A stretch of DNA of 15,694 nt from Christensenellaceae bacterium (GTDB taxonomy: Bacteria > Bacillota > Clostridia > Christensenellales > Borkfalkiaceae): positions 1 to 15,694 of the forward strand of contig JAEDMA010000023.1 of NCBI GenBank assembly GCA_016295005.1. The letters run 5' to 3'. The position numbers and the translations under genes are program-made. This document shows positions 6,844-14,560 of this stretch, in pieces (positions within the stretch are counted from its first letter, which is position 1; each line of letters opens with the position of its first letter). The notes beneath the pieces are model-generated. The model searched no databases, was not told the origin of the DNA, and worked only from the letters and a program-made list of their open reading frames with translations.

Positions 6844-8598
6844 CTATAAGTAAATTTCGTTAATGTGTTTTATTTTTTCCAAGGAAATTTTCGGTTTTCT
6901 GTCGAACGTCAAAAGACCGTTCTTTTCCTGGTAAACGTCGGTAAATTGCGTATAGCAGTACCCTGCTATTTTTTTGTTTTCGGCAGTCGCTTTGACTAAT
7001 CCCGCGATACGGTTTTCAAGTTCTTTTTCCGTATTCGCGGCGTTGCCGTAACCCCAACTCGTATCGTCGGGCGAATATTTCACTCCGCCGAATTCGCTTA
7101 AAATTATCGGCTGACCGTCGTAACCGTAACCGTCGGAAAACGCGCTCCTCGTGTGCAAATCTTTTACCCTTTCGCCTGCCGCAAACCCTTCCGTATCGGA
7201 ATACGCTTCGTAAAGGGATTCTTTGTCCTGCGAATAGTTGTGAACGGTAAGTAAATCGGTAAAGGTGTGTTCCCAACCGTCGTTGCCGACCGCGAGCCTG
7301 TCGGGTACGAGCGTTTTGGTAACAAAGTACGCGGCGTTTACGAAGTTTTGCTGCCGTTCGTTTTCTTTAACCTGCAACGCGCCCCAACTTTCGTTAAACG
7401 GCACGTACGCCATAACCGAAGCGAATCCGCGAATCTGCTTGACTATGCTTGCCCATTGCGTAAGCAAAGCCGTAACCGTTCTGTCGTCGGTAACGTAAGC
7501 GGAAGGCATTTCGCACCAGACGTATAAGCCCATCATATCGCAGTAGTAATAAAACCTTTCATCTTCGATTTTCTGATGCATTCTCACGCCGTTAAAGCCC
7601 ATTTCTTTTATAAGGCAAACGTCGTTATAAATCTGTTCTTCCGTACCCGTTAAGTCTCCGCCGACGTAATACCCTTGATTTAATACCATTCTTAAATAGG
7701 TGGCGGGCAGATAGTTTATTAAAATTCTGTCTTTATCCGTCGTATAAGAAACGAGAGCAAAATACGAACCTACTTCGTCGATAACTTTTCCGTTCTTTTT
7801 AAGGCGGTATTTAACGTCGAAGAATTGTTGCGGAACGCCTGCCGACCAAGGTTTCATCGGAAGTTGTTCTTTGCGGTTTTCAAGGTCTATTAAAATTTTG
7901 CCTTCCTTGTTAAGAATTTCCGTTTCCGTTTCGGCGACTTTATTTCCGTTAAAGTATACTTCGGCGGAAAGGAACGTCCCTTTTTCCGCTTTGTCAACTT
8001 CGTAATGAACTATCGCTCTGCACTCGGAATATTCCGTTTCGGGGTAAACCCAGTCGATTTTGTTTTCGCCCGTTTCTTCTATCCACACAGTTTTCCATAT
8101 TCCCACGGTGGGTTTATAAAAGCAACCTGTGTTATGGTCTAAATGGCGTTGTTTTCCTTTCGGATAAGCGGGGTCGAAAGGATCTACACAACAAACTACC
8201 AAAACGTTGTTTTCTTTAATTTCTTTGGTAATTTCGAAAGTAAATCTGTCGTAGCCGCCTTCGTGAGTACCGAGATATTTACCGTTAAGCCATACTTTGG
8301 TAAAGTAGTCCGCCCCGTCGAAGTTTATAAATACTCTTTTACCCCTACTTTTCTTAAACGCAAACTGTTTTCTGTACCAGACCGTTTCGCAGTCTTTTTC
8401 TTCGTTTATTCCGCTGCTTTCGGTGTTATATGCGAAAGGAAGATTTATTTCAAGCGGAAGTTGTTTTTTACCGCTCGAATAGTCGAGATTGTTGTCATAA
8501 TCAAAAGCGAATTCGCATTTTCCGTCAAGCGAAAGAAAAGAATCTCTCACGAATTTCGGGCGCGGATAACCGCTTTTATAACATTGCGCGTGTTTCAT
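6844..8598 (-). CDS. Glycoside hydrolase family 2, cytoplasmic
   Basis: This 584-residue exo-glycosidase lacks a signal peptide. The N-terminal sugar-binding sandwich covers about 20-175 (VWYRKQF, FDGADYFTKVWLNGKYLG, GIWKTVWIEE), an immunoglobulin-like middle domain about 180-290, and the TIM barrel about 300-584. GFNGVRMHQK at 334-343 is the barrel signature. Catalytic residues are visible: acid/base E403 in PFNESW and nucleophile E502 in ILSEFGG. At 584 residues it lacks the extra C-terminal domains of LacZ. The N-x-K uronate-binding motif of beta-glucuronidases is not present at the equivalent place (E558, K559, N560 before GLLTFDRKPK), so beta-galactosidase-like or another exo-activity is more likely than glucuronidase. 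The gene follows the second permease by 15 bp and has AAGGAG before the ATG. Its context implies it acts on the importer's cargo. Confidence 0.93.
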   Translation of the reverse strand: MKHAQCYKSGYPRPKFVRDSFLSLDGKCEFAFDYDNNLDYSSGKKQLPLEINLPFAYNTESSGINEEKDCETVWYRKQFAFKKSRGKRVFINFDGADYFTKVWLNGKYLGTHEGGYDRFTFEITKEIKENNVLVVCCVDPFDPAYPKGKQRHLDHNTGCFYKPTVGIWKTVWIEETGENKIDWVYPETEYSECRAIVHYEVDKAEKGTFLSAEVYFNGNKVAETETEILNKEGKILIDLENRKEQLPMKPWSAGVPQQFFDVKYRLKKNGKVIDEVGSYFALVSYTTDKDRILINYLPATYLRMVLNQGYYVGGDLTGTEEQIYNDVCLIKEMGFNGVRMHQKIEDERFYYYCDMMGLYVWCEMPSAYVTDDRTVTALLTQWASIVKQIRGFASVMAYVPFNESWGALQVKENERQQNFVNAAYFVTKTLVPDRLAVGNDGWEHTFTDLLTVHNYSQDKESLYEAYSDTEGFAAGERVKDLHTRSAFSDGYGYDGQPIILSEFGGVKYSPDDTSWGYGNAANTEKELENRIAGLVKATAENKKIAGYCYTQFTDVYQEKNGLLTFDRKPKISLEKIKHINEIYL

Positions 8599-8613
8599 AA
8601 ATTTCTCCTTGTC

Positions 8614-9459
8614 TTATCCTTTAACTCCCGTACCATTTATCGCAAGTCCGCCGACAAAATATTTCTGGAAGCAAAGATAAACGATAAATAACGGAATACA
8701 AGTTATCGTTGCGCCCGCGAAGGCGTACGGTAAGTCGTTTTTAGTGCCGTCCGACAACGCTTTCAGGCGAAGTTGCAAGGTCTGAACGCTTTCGCTCGTG
8801 AGATATAAACTCGGCGCGAAGAAGTCGTTCCAGTTGCCGATGAACATAAATACCACCTGCGTCGCGATAGCGGGTCCCATCATAGGAAGCATAAGGAAGA
8901 AGAACTGTTTAAGATACCCCGCTCCGTCGATTTTGCCCGCTTCGAACATGGAATCGGGAATTCCTTTCTGGTACTGGATATAGAAAAACATCTGCGCGAC
9001 CGAACCGAACATCGTCGGAAAAAGCAACGGCCAGAAAGAGTTTAATAAATTCATCGAACTGTAAACTCTGTACAGCGGAAGCACTACCGACGCGTACGGA
9101 ACCATAAGACCGCTTAACAAAATGATTAAGTGAACGGTTTTATGCTTAAAATACATTTTCGAAAATGCGAACGCTTCGAGCGAAGACATAAGCACGCAAA
9201 TAGGAATAGTGCCTACTTCGATAATCATCGTGTTTAAAAATCCGCTGAAAACGTTTATTCTGTTGAATGCTCTCGCGTAGTTTTCCCATTGCGGAATTCT
9301 CGGAAAAATAACAAGTTCCAAAGTGTTCTGAACTTCCTGCGGGGTTTTAAGCGAAGACGCTACCATCCAGAAAAACGGGAACAGACAGGTAAAACAGGTA
9401 ATAACGAGTATCGCGTAGGAAACGACGTAACCGATAATTTTTACGTAATCTTTTTTCAT
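8614..9459 (-). CDS. Carbohydrate ABC transporter permease, MalG/UgpE-like (CUT1)
   Basis: This 281-residue integral membrane protein forms one half of the sugar channel. It has about six hydrophobic segments, the first at about 10-33, then near 73-100, 108-132, 140-163, 193-212 and 248-267. The ABC-permease EAA loop is clear at 172-192 (FEAGKIDGAG, then LP), the cytoplasmic segment that docks on the ATPase. A DFFAPSLYL motif at 212-220 and the C-terminal GGLAINGTGVKG are typical of the MalG branch. It starts 4 bp after the stop of the MalF-like gene, and its ribosome site (GAGGGGTGA) contains that stop, so the two halves are probably made in coupled, equal amounts. Confidence 0.95.
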   Translation of the reverse strand: MKKDYVKIIGYVVSYAILVITCFTCLFPFFWMVASSLKTPQEVQNTLELVIFPRIPQWENYARAFNRINVFSGFLNTMIIEVGTIPICVLMSSLEAFAFSKMYFKHKTVHLIILLSGLMVPYASVVLPLYRVYSSMNLLNSFWPLLFPTMFGSVAQMFFYIQYQKGIPDSMFEAGKIDGAGYLKQFFFLMLPMMGPAIATQVVFMFIGNWNDFFAPSLYLTSESVQTLQLRLKALSDGTKNDLPYAFAGATITCIPLFIVYLCFQKYFVGGLAINGTGVKG

Positions 9460-9463
9460 ACCG

Positions 9464-10378
9464 TCACCCCTCGTATACCCAACTGTTTGAAATCTTGAAC
9501 TGAACGACGGTAAGAATTAAAATCGCCAGAGAAAGCAAGGTGCTTGCCGCGCCCGCAATTCCGTAAAGCGAACTCTTGATGCCGTAGTTCCATATAAAGT
9601 ACACGATAGTTCTCGCCTGATGATTGCCGGCGGCAAAGATAAGCGAATCGGTGTACATCTGTAAGTTACCTATAACGCCCGTCGTTAAAAGATAGAAAAC
9701 GGTAGGAGTTATAAGGGGAAAGGTGATTTTAACGAATTTTCTGAATTCGCCCGCGCCGTCTACCGTTGCGGCTTCGTAGTAAGAACCGTCTATCGCAAGC
9801 ATAGCGGCAAGGAGCAACATCATCGTTTTACCGATAGATCCCCACACCGTTTTGACGATGATAGCCGTTCTTAAAAGGTGTCCGTCGGTAAGCCACATAA
9901 GTTCGGTACCGAAAACTTTGTTTATAATACCCGATTCGTTATCGAAAATGTAGCGCCATATAATGTTCATGGCGACCGCCGAAGCGACTACGGGCATATA
10001 GATTAAAAGTCTGAACACGTTAGACCCTTTTATAAACGGTCTCGATAGTATCCCCGCGATTACAAGCCCCACGATAATTCCTAAAGGAACGCTTATCAGA
10101 AATATAAGATTGTTTAATACCGCGCGTTGAAAGTGTACGGAATAAACCGTAAAAAGTTGTTTATAACAGTCGAAACCGCTCCACAGAGCGCCTATCCTCG
10201 AAAAGAAAGGTTCCGTTTCGATTGCGCCGTTATAATTGCAGAAACTGTATAAAATACTTACGATAACGGGAAGAAACACGAACAAAATAAAGCCGACGTA
10301 CTTAAATGATATAAACGCCATTGCCGTCCAGTGTTCACGACGTTTCAGCGTGCTGCGATTAGTATTTTCCTTTGTCAT
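9464..10378 (-). CDS. Carbohydrate ABC transporter permease, MalF/UgpA-like (CUT1)
   Basis: This 304-residue integral membrane protein is the partner of the MalG-like permease. Hydrophobic segments lie at about 22-46, 88-111, 120-143, 171-196, 215-237 and 272-293. The EAA loop is at 202-221 (EAATVDGAGEFRKF, then FP). The short charged N-terminus without the extra MalF periplasmic domain is the form usual in Gram-positive CUT1 systems. No ATP-binding subunit is encoded in the window; such systems commonly share a housekeeping MsmK/MsiK-type ATPase encoded elsewhere. The gene follows the binding-protein gene after a 77-bp gap holding a hairpin. The ribosome site is AAAGGGG, 5 bases from the ATG. 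Confidence 0.95.
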   Translation of the reverse strand: MTKENTNRSTLKRREHWTAMAFISFKYVGFILFVFLPVIVSILYSFCNYNGAIETEPFFSRIGALWSGFDCYKQLFTVYSVHFQRAVLNNLIFLISVPLGIIVGLVIAGILSRPFIKGSNVFRLLIYMPVVASAVAMNIIWRYIFDNESGIINKVFGTELMWLTDGHLLRTAIIVKTVWGSIGKTMMLLLAAMLAIDGSYYEAATVDGAGEFRKFVKITFPLITPTVFYLLTTGVIGNLQMYTDSLIFAAGNHQARTIVYFIWNYGIKSSLYGIAGAASTLLSLAILILTVVQFKISNSWVYEG

Positions 10379-10402
10379 CTTTTCCCCTTTTTAAAATCCC
10401 AC

Positions 10403-10433
10403 TTCTCCCGTCGATTTTCACTCGGCGGGAGAA
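10403..10433 (-). promoter_or_regulatory. Intercistronic hairpin between binding-protein and permease genes
   Basis: The transcript can fold UUCUCCCG (10426-10433) against CGGGAGAA (10403-10410). Inside these arms one C-A mismatch and three more pairs extend the stem to about 12 positions around a 7-base loop GUGAAAA. It lies in the only sizeable gap of the operon (10379-10455), before the MalF-like start. No uninterrupted U-run follows directly (GUGGGAUUUUAAAA comes next), so a full terminator is unlikely. A transcript-stability or partial-termination element that keeps the binding protein more abundant than the permeases fits the position. Confidence 0.6.
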
Positions 10434-10455
10434 ATATCGGTATGTTCGGTTATTT

Positions 10456-11952
10456 TTATTTTCCCGAAGATTTGTTTACGAATTGATTTCTTACGGCTTC
10501 GAATTGTCTTTGGAAGTCGGGTTTTTTAGCCTTTAACGCCGCCGCGACGTCCGTCCATTTTCCGGAGTTATCCGCTTTCCAGAAAGAAGAAACTTCGCCG
10601 GTGTTGCCGGACATAAATTCGGAAAGGTCGGTAAACCAGGTTTCGGAATAAGTGTACGCTTCGGCGCGGTATTTTCCGCCTACTTTATCCGTTTCGGAAG
10701 TGCCGTTTACGCAGTCTACCCATACGCCTCTGTGAAGAGGTTGTTGTTTTTTCAATAAATTCTGCGAGTTTGTGGAGAATTCTTCCGCAAGTTCGGTAAG
10801 GTTAGGAATACACTGACCGTTTCCGTAAAGGTCTCTTTGCGCGCCTACGTCTAACGCTACGTATTTAAGGAAGGTAAGCGCCTGATTTTTAACGGTGGAG
10901 TTAGCCGAAATGCAAAGACCCATACCGCCGACGTAAGATGTGGAAACCGACCCTTCCGCGTCGCCGCATAAAACGGGAACTATATCCCACTCGAATCCTT
11001 CTACGCTTTCCCAGAAAGTTTTCATTTTCCAGGGACCCGTGTAGAAGAACATCGCTCTGCCGCTCGTAAAGAGCGTTTCGGCGCCGGTAGAAGATTTACC
11101 CGCGGACGGAAGAATTCCTTCTTTATAGAGTTGCTGAATAAAACTTACCGCTCCCGCGAAGTTGTCGCTGTCGATTGCGAGTTCTTCCGCGTTGTCGTCG
11201 GTAAAGAAGTTAGCGTTGTTGGAATATACCGCAGACTGTAAATCGTAAGCCGAGCAAACGAAAGAATCTTTATACTTAATGTTGCCGTCCGAGTTTTTCA
11301 GAGTGTTCAGTATCGGTTTAAGTTTTTTACCGAGAGTTATGAATTCTGTAAAGGTCATGGGATTCGTCGTCGAAGTAACTCTTTCTAAATCGATTTTATC
11401 GGTGTTGGCTTTATTGTACGCCTCGACGCAATCGGTAAGCATATTTACGTTATAGCAGAGAGCGAAAGGACCCATATCTTTGGGAAGTCCGTACATACCG
11501 GCGTTATCCGAAATGCCGAGTTTTCCCGTAGCAGGGTCATAGCAGTAAGCGGAATATCCTTCGGTGTAAAGAGAGGACAACTCCTCTTCGATTATGAAGG
11601 ATTTAAAGTCGTAAAGTTTGCCTGCCGAAACGTAACGCAGGAACATCGCGTTGGAAAGCATTAAGCAGTCGGGAAGGTTTTTGCCGAGTCCGTCGAGCAT
11701 AACGTTATAGCCCGAAGAGTCGGTAAACCATTCGAGTTTTACCTTAATGCTGTTCTGAGAAGCGTTGAATTTATCGACGATTCTTTTATAGTTAAGTTTT
11801 TCGTTGTCTTCGTCCCTGCCCATAAATACTACGTGAGCAACGCCTTCGGAATCGATATATCCCTGATATCCGCCGTCGCCGCAACCCGCTCCTATAACGA
11901 AGCAGGAAAGAGTTAATACTATGGCAAGAAAAATTCCTGATAGTTTTTTCAT
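10456..11952 (-). CDS. Sugar ABC transporter substrate-binding lipoprotein (CUT1, family 1)
   Basis: This 498-residue extracellular solute-binding protein is tethered by a lipid: residues 1-23 are a lipoprotein signal ending in the lipobox GAG before C24. The mature part has the family-1 binding-protein pattern: a first strand VVFMGRDED at about 41-49, an amphipathic helix with IVDKFNASQ at 58-66, DCLMLS at 95-100, LFTSGRAMFFYTGPW at 294-308 and the GGMGLCISANS segment at 342-352. It captures an oligosaccharide outside the membrane and delivers it to the two permeases encoded next. It is somewhat longer than the usual 420-450 residues, mainly through its C-terminal 410-498 stretch. The start has AAGGAG upstream, 15 bp after the GH43 gene. 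Ligand identity cannot be deduced from sequence. Confidence 0.95.
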   Translation of the reverse strand: MKKLSGIFLAIVLTLSCFVIGAGCGDGGYQGYIDSEGVAHVVFMGRDEDNEKLNYKRIVDKFNASQNSIKVKLEWFTDSSGYNVMLDGLGKNLPDCLMLSNAMFLRYVSAGKLYDFKSFIIEEELSSLYTEGYSAYCYDPATGKLGISDNAGMYGLPKDMGPFALCYNVNMLTDCVEAYNKANTDKIDLERVTSTTNPMTFTEFITLGKKLKPILNTLKNSDGNIKYKDSFVCSAYDLQSAVYSNNANFFTDDNAEELAIDSDNFAGAVSFIQQLYKEGILPSAGKSSTGAETLFTSGRAMFFYTGPWKMKTFWESVEGFEWDIVPVLCGDAEGSVSTSYVGGMGLCISANSTVKNQALTFLKYVALDVGAQRDLYGNGQCIPNLTELAEEFSTNSQNLLKKQQPLHRGVWVDCVNGTSETDKVGGKYRAEAYTYSETWFTDLSEFMSGNTGEVSSFWKADNSGKWTDVAAALKAKKPDFQRQFEAVRNQFVNKSSGK

Positions 11953-11967
11953 ATTCTTCTCCTTATT

Positions 11968-14550
11968 TTATATTTCGCTATAACGGAAGTTTTTGAGCAC
12001 CATATGCCCGCCGACCCCGTAAAATCCTATATAACCGCTCGTGAAAGGCTCCTCCGCATCTACAAAAGAAATAACCTTTTCCCCGTTTACGTAAACGGTA
12101 AGTTCGCTATGGTAAGCCCTGATTTTTATGTTTATGGATTTTTCGCCCATACCGAAGAAGGTTTTACCGCCTTCCAAATCTACCGAGCCTATCTGTTTGG
12201 AATTGAAGTTGCATTTATAGAGCAACAACCCGCTGTTGGTAACGCTTAAAAAGTATCCTTGCCACCCGAACGTGTTCGCGGGGACTTTGCTGTTGGCGGC
12301 GTAATGATAATTTTTCGCTCTGAACAGAAATCCCCCGCCGAAGTTCCCTTGTAAAAGTGTTTTTATCGGCAATTTTACGTCTACCGAGAATTCGTAGTCG
12401 GTCATACCGCGGCTGCCCCAGTAGGTCATAGTTCTGTCGATATATTCGTTTACGCACATACCGTCCGTATCGTAATAAGAATATCCGATAAGCGTTTTAA
12501 CGTCATCCGGTTTGGAAGTAAGCGTTTCCGTTACTTCCCCGTAACCGCCTGCGTTTTTCTCGGTGGAAAACTGCTTAACTTTAAGCGTTCCGCTATAAAC
12601 TCTTATTTTAAGAGTGTGTTCGCCTTTGTCGATAAAAAATTTGCCCAAAGACATATTCATATATTCCGCGGTACCGAAAGACGTTTCGTCCACGTCCATT
12701 CTGAATATGTGCTCGTTATCGATTATTACTTCTACGATTGCGCCCTTGCTGTCCGCAGAAACCAACGCGCTTAAATCGTACCAGTCTTGAATAGGAGCGT
12801 TTACGTTGTATTTAACCCAGTCGCCCGCTTTAAGTTCTACCGCGTATCCGTTATCGGTTAAAATCGTACTGTCTTTTTCGCCCTGACGAACGCCGTTTTT
12901 CTTTTCGGTGGCGTCTTTAATCTGCCAGCCTTTGTTTTCCCCTTTAACGTAAGCGTAAGCAGGGAAAGTCCCCGTAAGATTTTTAACCGCGTCGAAGTCG
13001 CTGGTGCCGAACGCGTCGTTGGTAAATACCGTAACCGAAGCGGCGGTCGATTCGCCGTACCCTATCTTGCCTTTGCCGATTTTTATGTCGGCGGCGGCTT
13101 TTTTCATGTTATCGAAATAAAATTCCGCTCTGTCCGTTCCGCAAACGGCTTTGATAACGTGTACCGCGTCGGGATTTGACCCCGTGGTAACGTTTACGTT
13201 TGCAAGAAGTTTCTGTTTTCCGTTTGTAACTTTTATGACGCTTAAAAAGTCGTTATAAACGGTGAATTTAACGTAATTGCTTTGGTCGACGTAACCGATA
13301 TACGCTTCGGCTTTACCGTCCGTCGTTTTAAAATTCAGTTCGGCGGTAAAAACTTCCGCGGTTTCCTTATCTGATAGAAGAACGCCGTCCCCCGCGATAA
13401 GTTTATCGGCTGTCGCGTAGTAATCGGGGTTTTGCGGTTTGTTCACCCAGAAATTAGCGAGCGAATCGGCTGTTAAATATCCGCCGTTCGTGTAGTATCT
13501 CGTAAGATTATATCTTCTCGCGCTGCCTTCCTGAACGTTGTTGTAGTTGATACGTTTGGCATTGTGATAAGCGGTATATACGCTGTCGAGATTAGGTCCG
13601 TAAGTGTTGGTGCTGTGTCCCGTGCCTCTGTAATTCGAAAACCTTTCCAAAGCGCTTATAGCGTTGCCGTTATACCCTACGTATATGGGATCGGTGTCTT
13701 CGCCGGTAGAAACTAACGTAACGTTGTTGTATATGTTATTGAGATTGTCGTAAATAAAATCGGAAGTAGTGTAAGAATAACCTACTCTGTAAGAGGCGCT
13801 GTCAACGTGGTTGCCCGTAAACGTAACGTAAGAATACCCGTTTCTCGTAAAGTACCCGGGGCCTTCCGTCCAAGCGTTGCTTAACGTCGCCGATTCAAGA
13901 CTTTTCGGTTCTCCGAAAGAAACTTCGGCAGTACCGCTCTTTTCGGTTATCTTAACCTTTCTGTAAGCGATACCCGTATGAGTTGCCGACGCCATATAAA
14001 GTTCGCCGTCGTCGGCAAGATAGAAAGTACCGTCAATTTTGCCGCCGAGATTTTCGGAGACTCTTTCAAACGGACCGTTGGGATTTTTACTTCTGAAAAT
14101 GTAATGACCCTCGCCCGTCTGCGATTCGATGAGATAGAACCAGCCCTGATAGAATATTACTTCGGGCGCGCAGGCGATAGTCGTTTCGGGGTTTTCTTTG
14201 TTGCCTTTGCCGTAAGCCCAGCCCGCCCACTCCCAGTCGACGAGATTTTCGCTTACCCAGCAAGGGATAATGCCCTGAAATCTTTTTTCGCCGTTAAGAG
14301 AAGAATACAGGTAAAATTTACCATCGTATCTGAAAATATAAGGGTCGCCGATGTCGTAAACGTCGCCGTCGCCGTCGAAAAAATCGATAAAGTTTTTATA
14401 TTTTTCTTCGCTTTTAACCGTGTAAACCGTTTCGTTTTCGTCAACGGGATTGCGTTCTCCTAAAACGTAGTTTTCGCCGCACCCCGCAAAGGAAAACAAA
14501 GAAGCCGCCGTAACGCAGGAAAGCAAGAGAGAAAGAAATTTCTTTTTCAT
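11968..14550 (-). CDS. GH43 glycosidase lipoprotein with accessory beta-sandwich modules
   Basis: This 860-residue surface lipoprotein has the lipobox FAG before C24. The five-bladed GH43 propeller spans about 45-350 and all three expected acids are present: D69 in IGDPYIF (general base), D173 in KIDGTFY (pKa modulator) and E229 in TEGPGYF (general acid). H312 in GTGHST is the usual propeller-centre metal-site His. Residues about 385-515 form a concanavalin-like sandwich, about 530-665 a CBM6/CBM35-like module (AGDWVKYNV, GEHTLKIRVYSG), and about 680-860 another LamG-like sandwich with GYIGFYGVGG. GH43 enzymes are usually arabinofuranosidases, xylosidases or arabinanases; the exact activity is not readable. 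It probably trims side chains or oligosaccharides at the cell surface before import by the adjacent transporter. AGGAGAG overlaps the TAG stop of the upstream gene (10-bp gap). Confidence 0.93.
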   Translation of the reverse strand: MKKKFLSLLLSCVTAASLFSFAGCGENYVLGERNPVDENETVYTVKSEEKYKNFIDFFDGDGDVYDIGDPYIFRYDGKFYLYSSLNGEKRFQGIIPCWVSENLVDWEWAGWAYGKGNKENPETTIACAPEVIFYQGWFYLIESQTGEGHYIFRSKNPNGPFERVSENLGGKIDGTFYLADDGELYMASATHTGIAYRKVKITEKSGTAEVSFGEPKSLESATLSNAWTEGPGYFTRNGYSYVTFTGNHVDSASYRVGYSYTTSDFIYDNLNNIYNNVTLVSTGEDTDPIYVGYNGNAISALERFSNYRGTGHSTNTYGPNLDSVYTAYHNAKRINYNNVQEGSARRYNLTRYYTNGGYLTADSLANFWVNKPQNPDYYATADKLIAGDGVLLSDKETAEVFTAELNFKTTDGKAEAYIGYVDQSNYVKFTVYNDFLSVIKVTNGKQKLLANVNVTTGSNPDAVHVIKAVCGTDRAEFYFDNMKKAAADIKIGKGKIGYGESTAASVTVFTNDAFGTSDFDAVKNLTGTFPAYAYVKGENKGWQIKDATEKKNGVRQGEKDSTILTDNGYAVELKAGDWVKYNVNAPIQDWYDLSALVSADSKGAIVEVIIDNEHIFRMDVDETSFGTAEYMNMSLGKFFIDKGEHTLKIRVYSGTLKVKQFSTEKNAGGYGEVTETLTSKPDDVKTLIGYSYYDTDGMCVNEYIDRTMTYWGSRGMTDYEFSVDVKLPIKTLLQGNFGGGFLFRAKNYHYAANSKVPANTFGWQGYFLSVTNSGLLLYKCNFNSKQIGSVDLEGGKTFFGMGEKSINIKIRAYHSELTVYVNGEKVISFVDAEEPFTSGYIGFYGVGGHMVLKNFRYSEI

Positions 14551-14560
14551 AAATTCTCTC

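Noticed and set aside
10403..10433. A Rho-independent terminator ending the operon after the binding-protein gene.
   Set aside because: The stem is followed by GUGGGAUUUUAAAA rather than a direct U-run, and the permease genes that must work with the binding protein lie immediately downstream.
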